In this document: positions 9,829 through 17,003 of the stretch, piece by piece
Layout: every line of letters starts with the position of its first letter
Position numbering within the stretch: the first letter of the stretch is position 1
Source: an uncultured Bacteroides sp.
Lineage (GTDB): Bacteria; Bacteroidota; Bacteroidia; Bacteroidales; Bacteroidaceae
Direction of reading: 5' to 3'
NCBI GenBank assembly: GCA_947074295.1
Contig: CAMTPC010000016.1
Span: 1-39,652 of the forward strand
DNA: 39,652 nt
Notes under the pieces: generated by a model
What the model saw: only the letters and a program-made list of their open reading frames with translations
Told to the model about the DNA's origin: nothing
Database searches by the model: none
Translations under genes and position numbers: made by a program

Positions 9829-9871
9829 ACTTAAAGTGAAAGGAAAAATAATATTAATCTTAAACATACGC

Positions 9872-12781
9872 ATGAAAAAGTATATACTACTATTTTGGGC
9901 CCTTTTTGCCTTTATGGGGGAAATGGCTGCGCAGCAACCCATTGTCTATGTGGTTGCAGCCGATAATACCGGCGATTTTACTACAGTGCAATCGGCTATA
10001 GACGCATGTCCCGAAAGCTCAACACAGCGCTGTATAATCTTTATAAAAAATGGCATTTACAAGGAAATGGTAAATGTACCTTCCGAAAAACTAATCAGCA
10101 TTGTAGGAGAGAATAAAGAAAAAGTTCTCATTACTTTTGATCGTGATCGTGGTGCTAACAGTGAATATACTGATTTTAGAGATATTACTACCTGTCAGTT
10201 TTATGGTAAAGATATGTATATCGAAGGTATTACCATCGAAAACTCTTCGGGCAATGTAGGACAGGCTGAAGCACACTATGTAAGTGGTGATCGTCAAACC
10301 TACAAAGATTGTCGTTTCTTGGGATATCAGGATACACAACGTACAAATAATGGATCACGAGCATATTTCAAGAATTGTTTCATCGAAGGTGCCACAGATT
10401 TTATCTTTGGTTCTGGAATGATGTATTATGATCAATGCATCATCAACTGTGTTAAAGGTGGTGGATATGTAACTGCACCAGCCGAATATGCATTTGCTTT
10501 AAGTAGAACAAATAACTCTACTGGGCGTGTTTTACGTGTTACATATATCTTCCGCGATTGTGATATCACTGCCGATCCTGGCGTTAGTGATGGAGCATAC
10601 ACCTTAGGTCGTCCATGGAAAGATTACTCAGGCGTATACTATCTGAATTGTAAGATGGGTAGTCATATCAATAAAGCTGGTTGGTCTGCATGGAGTGAAA
10701 GTGCTACTAACTCAGCTTGTTTTAGCGAATATGGTAGTCGCGACTTGGCTGGCAATGTATTGGATATTTCCAACCGTGTGGATTGGAGTTTTCAATTGGC
10801 GCAAGCTGATGCTGAGATGTTTACTCCAGAGTATGCTTTCAGTAAAGCAAACACAACTACCTTATTTGATCCTATTTCTCTTTGTGCTCCAGTTCAAGCA
10901 CCCAAATATGTGGAGCTTTCTGGCAATGAATTGTCATGGGTACCTGTGAACAATGCTGTTGCTTATGCTATTTTTAAGAACGGCAATTTCTTGACATTCG
11001 TGACAGACAATCATTATGTAGTTTCTGATGTCAATGGGCGTTATACAATAAAAGCAATGGCCGAACATGGTGCATTGAGTATGGCTGTACGTGCGGAAAA
11101 TATTGATGAAATGACATTGAAAGCATTCCCATCTGCTGAGGGCTTTGGCAAACTAGCTACAGGTGGCCGTGGAGGAAATGTAGTTACTGTAACTAATCTA
11201 GAAGATGATGAGACAGGCTCTATTCCAGGTTCATTGCGTTGGGCTTTGAATCAATATTCAAGTGATTTCACGGTAGTATTTGCTGTGTCGGGTCGTATTG
11301 AACTTGTTGCTCCTTTGAAAGTGCAAAAGAAAAACTTCACAATTGCAGGGCAGACTGCTCCTGGCGATGGTATTTGCATCACTAAGAACAAAGCAAACTT
11401 TGGTGGTTCAAGTAATTTTATCATTCGTCACATCCGTTTCCGTATTGGGGATAAAGATGCTGCCGGCGAAATAGTTCCTGAGAATGCTTTCGGAGCAGAG
11501 AATGCAGAAAATTTCATTATTGACCACTGTACTTTTGGCTGGTCTGTTGAGGAGAATATGAATACGTTCGATACTCATTTTCACACGGTGCAATGGTGTA
11601 TCATACATGAGGGATTGTATGATGCTGGTCACTCGAAAGGAGCTCGTGGATATGCTTGTCAATGGGGTGGCTCATCAGCTACTTACCATCACAATCTTTT
11701 GGCAAACAACTCTTCGCGTTCTCCTCGCTTTAATGGCTCTCGTGGAGGCACAGTTGGTCAAGATTTGAGCGTTTTCATTGAATATATCAATAATGTCAAT
11801 TATAACTGGGGACGTCGAAACTCTTGTTATGGTGGTGAAAATACATCTGAAAACAAGCGTTTCTTCGGTCATGAAGCCAACTTTGTGAATAACTACTACA
11901 AGCCAGGTCCAGCTACTCCAACCTCAACATTGATTTTCTTTAGTCAGTCGTTGGCTCGCGACGGTGTAACCTCTCTTGGCCCTTCTCAATGGTATTTTAA
12001 TGGTAATGTCATGGAAGGTTCTGCAAGTGTGACGGAGGATAATTGGAAAGGGTTTGAAAATGGCACTTCTTATGACATTAATACAATTCGTGTTGATACT
12101 TTGATTCAACCTCTTGGTACGATGGACCATTCACGCTATCATTATGATTGGAATCAATATTCTTATAAGAATTTCGAAACGGCTGAAGAAGCCTATGAAT
12201 CTGTATTGTCTGGAGCTGGTGCATGGCCACGCGACCTCATTGATGCGCGCGTGGTGAAAAACGTACGTCAAGGTACTGCACCTTTCGGTAATAATGGTAT
12301 TATCGATCTACCTTCACAGGCAGAAGGTAATATTGCTTATGATACATACAATAGAGTCGTAGATGCAGATGGTGATGGTATGGATGATGCATGGGAATTG
12401 GCTAATGGACTAGATCCTGAAGATCCAGAAGATAGAAATAAGACTAACGATTTGGGATACACCGCTTTAGAAATCTATTTGAACAGTTTAGTAGGCGAGA
12501 ATATTAAGCACACATTTATTTCTACCGGAATTCAAAATAACACGATTGAAAAGAATGCTTTGGAATTGGTATCGTCTTTCGTTACAGACCAGTTGGAAAT
12601 TATTGGCGGCGATAATCTGGATGGCGCATTTATCTATAGCGTGACTGGTCAAAAGATGGGATCAGAAAGATTCCATGGTCGATATACTATTGATGTTTCA
12701 CATTTACCTTCTGGCTATTACTTATTGATCGTTTACACCACAACTGGTGAGTCCAAGACTGCGAAGTTTATAAAAAAATAA
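9872..12781 (+). CDS. Pectin methylesterase (CE8) - pectate lyase (PL1) fusion with sorting-type C-terminus
   Basis: 969 residues from the ATG at 9872 (MKKYILLF, signal peptide to about 20). A GTG at 9836 is in frame but sits only 7 nt past P2. Residues about 24-335 are a CE8 pectinesterase: KNGIYKE, QDT with Asp154, DFIFG with Asp176, and LGRPW with Arg247 match the catalytic aspartates and arginine of the family. A short beta linker (about 340-410) leads to a PL1 lyase (about 418-800) with SAEGFGK, TIAGQTAPGDG (491-500), and IDHCTFGWSVEENM. Next come a calcium-loop-like segment (DADGDGMDDAWE, 831-842) and a C-terminal sorting-like domain (about 885-969, PSGYYLLIVYTTTGESKTAKFIKK). One chain can therefore de-esterify homogalacturonan and cleave the product, releasing methanol and unsaturated oligogalacturonides outside the cell. 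Confidence 0.92.
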   Translation: MKKYILLFWALFAFMGEMAAQQPIVYVVAADNTGDFTTVQSAIDACPESSTQRCIIFIKNGIYKEMVNVPSEKLISIVGENKEKVLITFDRDRGANSEYTDFRDITTCQFYGKDMYIEGITIENSSGNVGQAEAHYVSGDRQTYKDCRFLGYQDTQRTNNGSRAYFKNCFIEGATDFIFGSGMMYYDQCIINCVKGGGYVTAPAEYAFALSRTNNSTGRVLRVTYIFRDCDITADPGVSDGAYTLGRPWKDYSGVYYLNCKMGSHINKAGWSAWSESATNSACFSEYGSRDLAGNVLDISNRVDWSFQLAQADAEMFTPEYAFSKANTTTLFDPISLCAPVQAPKYVELSGNELSWVPVNNAVAYAIFKNGNFLTFVTDNHYVVSDVNGRYTIKAMAEHGALSMAVRAENIDEMTLKAFPSAEGFGKLATGGRGGNVVTVTNLEDDETGSIPGSLRWALNQYSSDFTVVFAVSGRIELVAPLKVQKKNFTIAGQTAPGDGICITKNKANFGGSSNFIIRHIRFRIGDKDAAGEIVPENAFGAENAENFIIDHCTFGWSVEENMNTFDTHFHTVQWCIIHEGLYDAGHSKGARGYACQWGGSSATYHHNLLANNSSRSPRFNGSRGGTVGQDLSVFIEYINNVNYNWGRRNSCYGGENTSENKRFFGHEANFVNNYYKPGPATPTSTLIFFSQSLARDGVTSLGPSQWYFNGNVMEGSASVTEDNWKGFENGTSYDINTIRVDTLIQPLGTMDHSRYHYDWNQYSYKNFETAEEAYESVLSGAGAWPRDLIDARVVKNVRQGTAPFGNNGIIDLPSQAEGNIAYDTYNRVVDADGDGMDDAWELANGLDPEDPEDRNKTNDLGYTALEIYLNSLVGENIKHTFISTGIQNNTIEKNALELVSSFVTDQLEIIGGDNLDGAFIYSVTGQKMGSERFHGRYTIDVSHLPSGYYLLIVYTTTGESKTAKFIKK

Positions 12782-12789
12782 AAAATAGA

Positions 12790-12843
12790 AAGTGTTTTGC
12801 TTTGTTTTGCGCTGACTTTAAGAGTACAACAAAGCAAACACTT
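12790..12843. repeat. Inverted repeat after the CE8-PL1 gene, overlapping promoter P3
   Basis: Left arm 12790-12806 (AAGTGTTTTGCTTTGTT), right arm 12828-12843 (AACAAAGCAAACACTT): 16 bp with one bulged T and a 21-nt loop. No T-run follows on the plus strand. The right arm is exactly the spacer between GAGTAC and CGTC of P3. It may be a weak terminator of the upstream gene or an operator. Confidence 0.65.
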
Positions 12844-12847
12844 CGTC
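12822..12847 (+). promoter_or_regulatory. ECF-type promoter P3 (GAGTAC-N16-CGTC)
   Basis: GAGTAC at 12822-12827 and CGTC at 12844-12847, 43 nt before the ATG at 12891. Confidence 0.75.
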
Positions 12848-12890
12848 TGAATTTATATAACTGTAATTTATTAACTGTAAAATGTAATTT

Positions 12891-14099
12891 ATGAAAAGTA
12901 TTACTAAATCTATTTTCGTAGGTGCAGCCGCTCTTATGGCATTTTCTATCGATGCATCTGCACAGTGTGCTAGCTATACCTATTATCCTATTGGACAGGC
13001 TATTGGTTGGGAGTCTTCTAACAACTATCTGATTCTTGATTTGGATGCTGAGAAATTGACTGATCCTTCATTCCCTCGTACTGGTGCTGATGATGGTAAG
13101 TCAGATAATCTGAACTATACAGGTGGTCCTGATAATACTACTAAAGCTCCTGTAGGTTCTGGAAATATAACCTTGCCTCTTATGGATTTTGTTGCTGGCA
13201 CAGGATATGTTGAATCAGGACATCACTATAATGTCGGATATGTGAATTGTGTTTTCGCTCCTGATCATTATGGTAGTGCTTATACAAAAGTAGAAGACTG
13301 GGGTGAAGAGCCATCAGGCAAGAACGATGCTTGTACTAAAAACGATAATTCAAGCTTAATTGGCAATGTATATGCTAAAAAAGGGTTTATAGAACTTAGC
13401 CGTCAAGTTGCTCCAACCGATCAGCCTATTAATGCGCTTTGTGGATATATTCAGTTGGATAATCTTCATGGTGTAGAAAAGATACAGTGGTCTTACTCTA
13501 GTACAAGTTGGAAGCGTGGTGTGATTTGTGAAGTTAGATACGGTGGAGAAGGAGAAGAATGGTTGCCTTCACGTATAATGCCAAGTGATGTGAATAACTA
13601 TTCCATTTTCTCAGAACAGGGTTATGAATTTGAAGAACTGATTGGTGCTGACGATCCAGAGGTATATGAAGTACCTGTTTCAGTGCGTTTCCGTATTTTC
13701 GATTGCGATACATTGACTTTCGCTCACGAGTACGAAATGGATGCTTCTGAAAGATCTCCAGAATATTACTATAAGCAAACTAGCAGTTTGCAAGTAGCTC
13801 GTATCCATCAAATCAAAGTGTTTTCAGCTTTGAAGGGTTCCGAAATGGCGGCTTATCTTGATGCTACAGGTATCGAAAATCAAGTAATCAATTCATTCGA
13901 AGTAAACAAGTTGGGTAATGTAGTAACTACAACAACTGAATGTGAGATTGAGCTTTACAACCTTGATGGGCAGCTTCTGAAGAAAGAACGTGGCACAAGC
14001 CTTGATACATGGGGATTACCTAGAAATGTATACATCGTAAAAGCAAGATCATTAAACAATGGCGATACTCAGAACGTGAAAATGCCATTAGGACTATAA
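12891..14099 (+). CDS. Secreted protein of unknown function with sorting-like C-terminal domain
   Basis: 402 residues. A clear signal peptide (about 1-24, MAFSIDASAQ) has no lipobox. I do not recognise the main part (about 25-320). It is rich in aromatic, Gly and Asn residues, and the segment GVEKIQWSYSSTSWKRGVICEVRYGG followed by ...QVARIHQIKVF reads as a beta-sandwich; I recall similar stretches attached to Bacteroidales pectin enzymes. Residues about 325-402 (IELYNLDGQLLKKE ... GLPRNVYIVKA) resemble a type IX secretion sorting domain. The gene is monocistronic, between P3 and a strong terminator, in the middle of the pectin enzymes. A pectin-binding or enzyme-accessory role is a guess from context; an uncharacterised lyase is also possible. 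Confidence 0.75.
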   Translation: MKSITKSIFVGAAALMAFSIDASAQCASYTYYPIGQAIGWESSNNYLILDLDAEKLTDPSFPRTGADDGKSDNLNYTGGPDNTTKAPVGSGNITLPLMDFVAGTGYVESGHHYNVGYVNCVFAPDHYGSAYTKVEDWGEEPSGKNDACTKNDNSSLIGNVYAKKGFIELSRQVAPTDQPINALCGYIQLDNLHGVEKIQWSYSSTSWKRGVICEVRYGGEGEEWLPSRIMPSDVNNYSIFSEQGYEFEELIGADDPEVYEVPVSVRFRIFDCDTLTFAHEYEMDASERSPEYYYKQTSSLQVARIHQIKVFSALKGSEMAAYLDATGIENQVINSFEVNKLGNVVTTTTECEIELYNLDGQLLKKERGTSLDTWGLPRNVYIVKARSLNNGDTQNVKMPLGL

Positions 14100-14125
14100 A
14101 GATATTTATTATAACAATGTAAAAT

Positions 14126-14167
14126 AATCCCCATTGGTCTAACTCTATTGGCCAATGGGGATTTTTT
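14126..14167 (+). terminator. Intrinsic terminator after the 402-residue secreted protein gene
   Basis: Perfect 12-bp stem AATCCCCATTGG (14126-14137) / CCAATGGGGATT (14152-14163), 14-nt loop, T-run to 14167. Confidence 0.92.
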
Positions 14168-14189
14168 ATGTAAATCTCGATGAGGTGTT

Positions 14190-14215
14190 GATTACAAAGT
14201 TTGTTGCTGTTCGTC
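14190..14215 (+). promoter_or_regulatory. ECF-type promoter P4 (GATTAC-N16-CGTC)
   Basis: GATTAC at 14190-14195 and CGTC at 14212-14215, 41 nt before the ATG at 14257, directly after a strong terminator. Confidence 0.75.
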
Positions 14216-14256
14216 TTTATATAAGTACTTTTAAAAATAATCTATTGAAAACTGTA

Positions 14257-15981
14257 ATGAAGAAGAGATTAGCTGTCGCAGCTTCTACTGCTCTATTTTT
14301 TGTGCCCGCTGTGATGGCACAATACCCTAACCTGACCCCTGAGGCCAAAGAAGAATACAAAACAATGATGACGCTGGAGAAGCAGCGCTCTGAAGAAGCA
14401 TGGCAAAAAGCATTGCCAATAGTAATAAAAGAAGCCGAAGAGGGGCGTCCTTATATACCTTGGGCGTCGCGCCCCTACGATTTACCTCAGGCCAAAATAC
14501 CATCTTTTCCAGGTGCTGAAGGTGGTGGAATGTATAGCTTTGGTGGACGCGGTGGGCAAGTGATCACTGTGACCAATCTCAATGATCGTGGGCCTGGGTC
14601 TTTTCGTGAAGCTTGTGAGACAGGCGGAGCCCGTATCATTGTTTTTAATGTAGCCGGTATCATCCGTCTTGAATCTCCTATTATAGTGCGTGCACCCTAT
14701 GTGACGATAGCTGGACAGACTGCACCAGGTGATGGTGTATGTATTGCAGGCGAGTCTTTCTGGGTGGATACGCATGATGTAGTGGTGCGTCATATGCGCT
14801 TCCGTCGCGGCGAAACCAAAGTGTCGCATCGTGATGACTGTTTTGGCGGCAATCCCATCGGAAATATTATGATAGACCATTGTTCCACCACGTGGGGTTT
14901 GGATGAGAATATCTCATTCTATCGCCACATGTACAGTCCTGGTGAAGGTTACAATGATGAAAAGTTGGCTACTGTGAATGTAACTATCCAAAATACCATC
15001 TCTGCTCAAGCTCTCGATACCTATAACCATGCTTTTGGAAGCACACTTGGTGGAGAGAATTGCGCTTTTATGCGCAATCTATGGGCTAGTAACTCTGGTC
15101 GTAATCCATCTATCGGATGGTTTGGTATTTTCAATTTTGTGAACAACGTAGTCTATAATTGGGTACATCGTTCGTCAGATGGTGGTGATTATCGTGCCAT
15201 GTTCAATATGGTCAATAATTACTATAAGCCAGGCCCGCTCACTCCAAAGGATCAGCCTGTGGGGCATCGAATCCTCAAACCTGAAGCCGGAAGAAGTAAA
15301 CTCAACTATAAAGTTTATGGTCGTGTTTATGCTGACGGAAATGTGATGGAAGGTTATCCAGAAATCACAGCCGATAATTGGAATGGTGGCATACAAATCG
15401 AGGGTCAGCCCAATACGGATGGTTATACCGCACAGATGCGTAGCTATGAGCCTTTCTTGATGCCATATATGCGAATCATGTCTGCCAATGATGCTTATGA
15501 TTACGTGTTGAAGAATGTTGGGGCTACTATTCCATCTCGTGATATTGTGGACCAGCGTATCGTGGATGAGGTTAGGACTGGTCAAGCCTATTATGTGAAA
15601 AATCTACCAAAGGATGCGCATGGTGATGTAGCTGGTCTAGCTGATAAATCGAAAAATGAAGATGGCCATTTCAAATATCGCCGTTTGCCTAAAGATTCCT
15701 ATAAATATGGCATTATCACTGATATTCGTCAAGTAGGTGGTTATCCCGAATATAAAGGCACCCCCTATATAGATACAGATGGAGATGGCATGCCTGATGA
15801 GTGGGAAATAGCTAATGGACTTAATCCTAATGACCCGTCAGACGCTAATGGCGACTGTACTGGTGATGGCTACACCAACATTGAGAAGTATATCAATGGT
15901 ATTAGCACAAAAAACCGTGTCGATTGGACCGATTTGAAAAACAACTATGATACTTTGTCTGAAAAGGGAAAGTTAATGTAA
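14257..15981 (+). CDS. Pectate lyase, PL1 family, secreted
   Basis: 574 residues from the ATG at 14257, with signal peptide MKKRLAVAASTALFFVPAVMA. The frame is open from 14155, but that ATG lies inside the preceding terminator and upstream of P4. The PL1 beta-helix is recognised by FPGAEGGGMYSFGGRGG (about 84-100), the TIAGQTAPGDG motif (about 150-160), IDHCSTTWGLDENIS (about 206-220) and FNFVNNVVYNW. Near the C-terminus DTDGDGMPDEWEIANGLNPNDPSD and DGYTNIEKYINGI (about 507-550) form a calcium-loop-like module that often ends Bacteroidetes PL1 proteins. PL1 enzymes cleave de-esterified or lightly methylated homogalacturonan by beta-elimination using calcium. It is a close paralogue of the gene at 23483 and lacks the sorting-like domain of the CE8-PL1 fusion. 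Confidence 0.92.
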   Translation: MKKRLAVAASTALFFVPAVMAQYPNLTPEAKEEYKTMMTLEKQRSEEAWQKALPIVIKEAEEGRPYIPWASRPYDLPQAKIPSFPGAEGGGMYSFGGRGGQVITVTNLNDRGPGSFREACETGGARIIVFNVAGIIRLESPIIVRAPYVTIAGQTAPGDGVCIAGESFWVDTHDVVVRHMRFRRGETKVSHRDDCFGGNPIGNIMIDHCSTTWGLDENISFYRHMYSPGEGYNDEKLATVNVTIQNTISAQALDTYNHAFGSTLGGENCAFMRNLWASNSGRNPSIGWFGIFNFVNNVVYNWVHRSSDGGDYRAMFNMVNNYYKPGPLTPKDQPVGHRILKPEAGRSKLNYKVYGRVYADGNVMEGYPEITADNWNGGIQIEGQPNTDGYTAQMRSYEPFLMPYMRIMSANDAYDYVLKNVGATIPSRDIVDQRIVDEVRTGQAYYVKNLPKDAHGDVAGLADKSKNEDGHFKYRRLPKDSYKYGIITDIRQVGGYPEYKGTPYIDTDGDGMPDEWEIANGLNPNDPSDANGDCTGDGYTNIEKYINGISTKNRVDWTDLKNNYDTLSEKGKLM

Positions 15982-16101
15982 ATCACTAAGTTATTAATGG
16001 CTTGTTGAGTAAGGCTATTCACAGCGGTGAGTACGCCTTGCCAGCATACCGATTAAGGCTACTCGGAATGTCGAGCACGCTTTATAGCTCTACCATGTCA
16101 T

Positions 16102-16142
16102 GGCTTATCCTTTTTTTATCTCGAATAAGCCTTCTTTTCTTT
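16102..16142 (+). terminator. Probable terminator after the PL1 lyase gene
   Basis: GGCTTAT (16102-16108) / ATAAGCC (16125-16131), a 7-bp stem with a T-rich 16-nt loop, then TTCTTTTCTTT. Confidence 0.6.
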
Positions 16143-16145
16143 AAA

Positions 16146-16153
16146 TAAATTTG
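16146..16153 (+). promoter_or_regulatory. Possible housekeeping -7 element (TAAATTTG) before the DUF3826 gene
   Basis: An exact TAnnTTTG match 27 nt before the ATG at 16181. No TTTG lies at the expected -33 position, so this is tentative. Confidence 0.3.
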
Positions 16154-16180
16154 AATAATCCCTCCCTAATATTTTTTAGT

Positions 16181-16861
16181 ATGAATACTCTACCCAGTTA
16201 TAAATATCTCTTCTTAGCATTCCTGTTATCATTTTCTACATTATCCATACAAGCTGTCGAACTAGATTCTATTAATCGTGATGCCGAATATGTTTCAGCT
16301 ATCCTGAAGCGTTCACAAAAGATCGTGGATGGGATGAATATCCAAGAAAAACAAGTGTATAATGAGGTTGTAACAATATTAGCCAACAGGTACTTTCAGT
16401 TAAATGATATATACCAGTCGCGTGACAGCAAGATAATAAAGGCAAAAGAAGAATTGACAGGTGAAGCCAAAGATATGGCTATTCATTCAGCTCGATCTGA
16501 AGCTGACGCAGCGCTTTATCGTTCACATTTTGCTTTTCCTGCTGCTTTGTCGCTCTATCTTGACAATGAACAGATTGATTTTATAAAAGACGGTATGACT
16601 TTCAATGTGGTCAGTGTCACTTATACAGCTTATCAAGATATGATACCAACACTCACAGAAGAAGAAAAAGCACAAATGTATGTATGGCTTGTGGAGGCTC
16701 GCGAATTTGCAATGGATGCCGAAAGTTCTAACAAGAAACACGAAACATTCAAAAAATACAAAGGTAGAATCAATAATTACCTATCGGCGCGGGGCTATGA
16801 TTTGACACAAGAACGCGAAGCATGGGCAAAAAGGGTTGCTGCACGTGGCGAAACTTTATAA
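16181..16861 (+). CDS. DUF3826 family secreted protein
   Basis: 226 residues from the ATG at 16181, with a hydrophobic signal (about 7-24, KYLFLAFLLSFSTLSIQA); an in-frame TTG at 16151 falls within the possible -7 element. The mature part is helical and charged: IVDGMNIQEKQVYNEVVTILANRYFQLNDIYQSRD, EADAALYRSHFAFPAALSLYL, and the VWLVEAREFAMDAESSNKKHETFKKYKGRINNYLSARGYDL segment that I recognise as DUF3826. DUF3826 proteins are found almost only in Bacteroidetes pectin and other PULs and have no established activity. Gene context (between two PL1-type or accessory units) says it acts outside the cytoplasm during pectin use. A degenerate GAGTAC site lies at 16029-16034, but without a proper CGTC. 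Confidence 0.8.
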   Translation: MNTLPSYKYLFLAFLLSFSTLSIQAVELDSINRDAEYVSAILKRSQKIVDGMNIQEKQVYNEVVTILANRYFQLNDIYQSRDSKIIKAKEELTGEAKDMAIHSARSEADAALYRSHFAFPAALSLYLDNEQIDFIKDGMTFNVVSVTYTAYQDMIPTLTEEEKAQMYVWLVEAREFAMDAESSNKKHETFKKYKGRINNYLSARGYDLTQEREAWAKRVAARGETL

Positions 16862-16911
16862 TGAGCAGGCTTTTATTTCCAATTTTGCAAAATCATAAAA
16901 AAATAATATAA

Positions 16912-16943
16912 AAAATAGTGTATTTCAGTGAGTACACTATTTT
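16912..16943. repeat. Inverted repeat after DUF3826, overlapping promoter P5
   Basis: Perfect 11-bp arms AAAATAGTGTA (16912-16922) and TACACTATTTT (16933-16943), 10-nt loop. It can end transcription from the left (A-rich before, T-rich end), while its right arm shares TAC with the -35-like GAGTAC of P5. Confidence 0.7.
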
Positions 16944-16955
16944 GAAGGCTTCGTC
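16930..16955 (+). promoter_or_regulatory. ECF-type promoter P5 (GAGTAC-N16-CGTC)
   Basis: GAGTAC at 16930-16935 and CGTC at 16952-16955, 48 nt before the ATG at 17004. Bases 16930-16941 are the same as in P7 (GAGTACACTATT). Confidence 0.75.
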
Positions 16956-17003
16956 TTGTTTATATCTCTTATATGAATATTTTGTTAAATTAAAATTTAA
17001 TGT

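Noticed and set aside
9836-9871. GTG start giving a 12-residue longer CE8-PL1 protein
   Set aside because: It lies only 7 nt after the CGTC box of P2. The ATG at 9872 starts a clean signal peptide and keeps the 43-nt spacing seen in the other units.
14155-14256. Upstream ATG for the PL1 lyase
   Set aside because: It falls inside the terminator hairpin of the previous gene and before P4; the extra residues hide the signal peptide.
16029-16053. A ninth ECF-type promoter before the DUF3826 gene
   Set aside because: The spacer is 15 and the -10 is CGAT, 128 nt from the ATG, so it does not meet the pattern. It is kept only as a low-interest remark.
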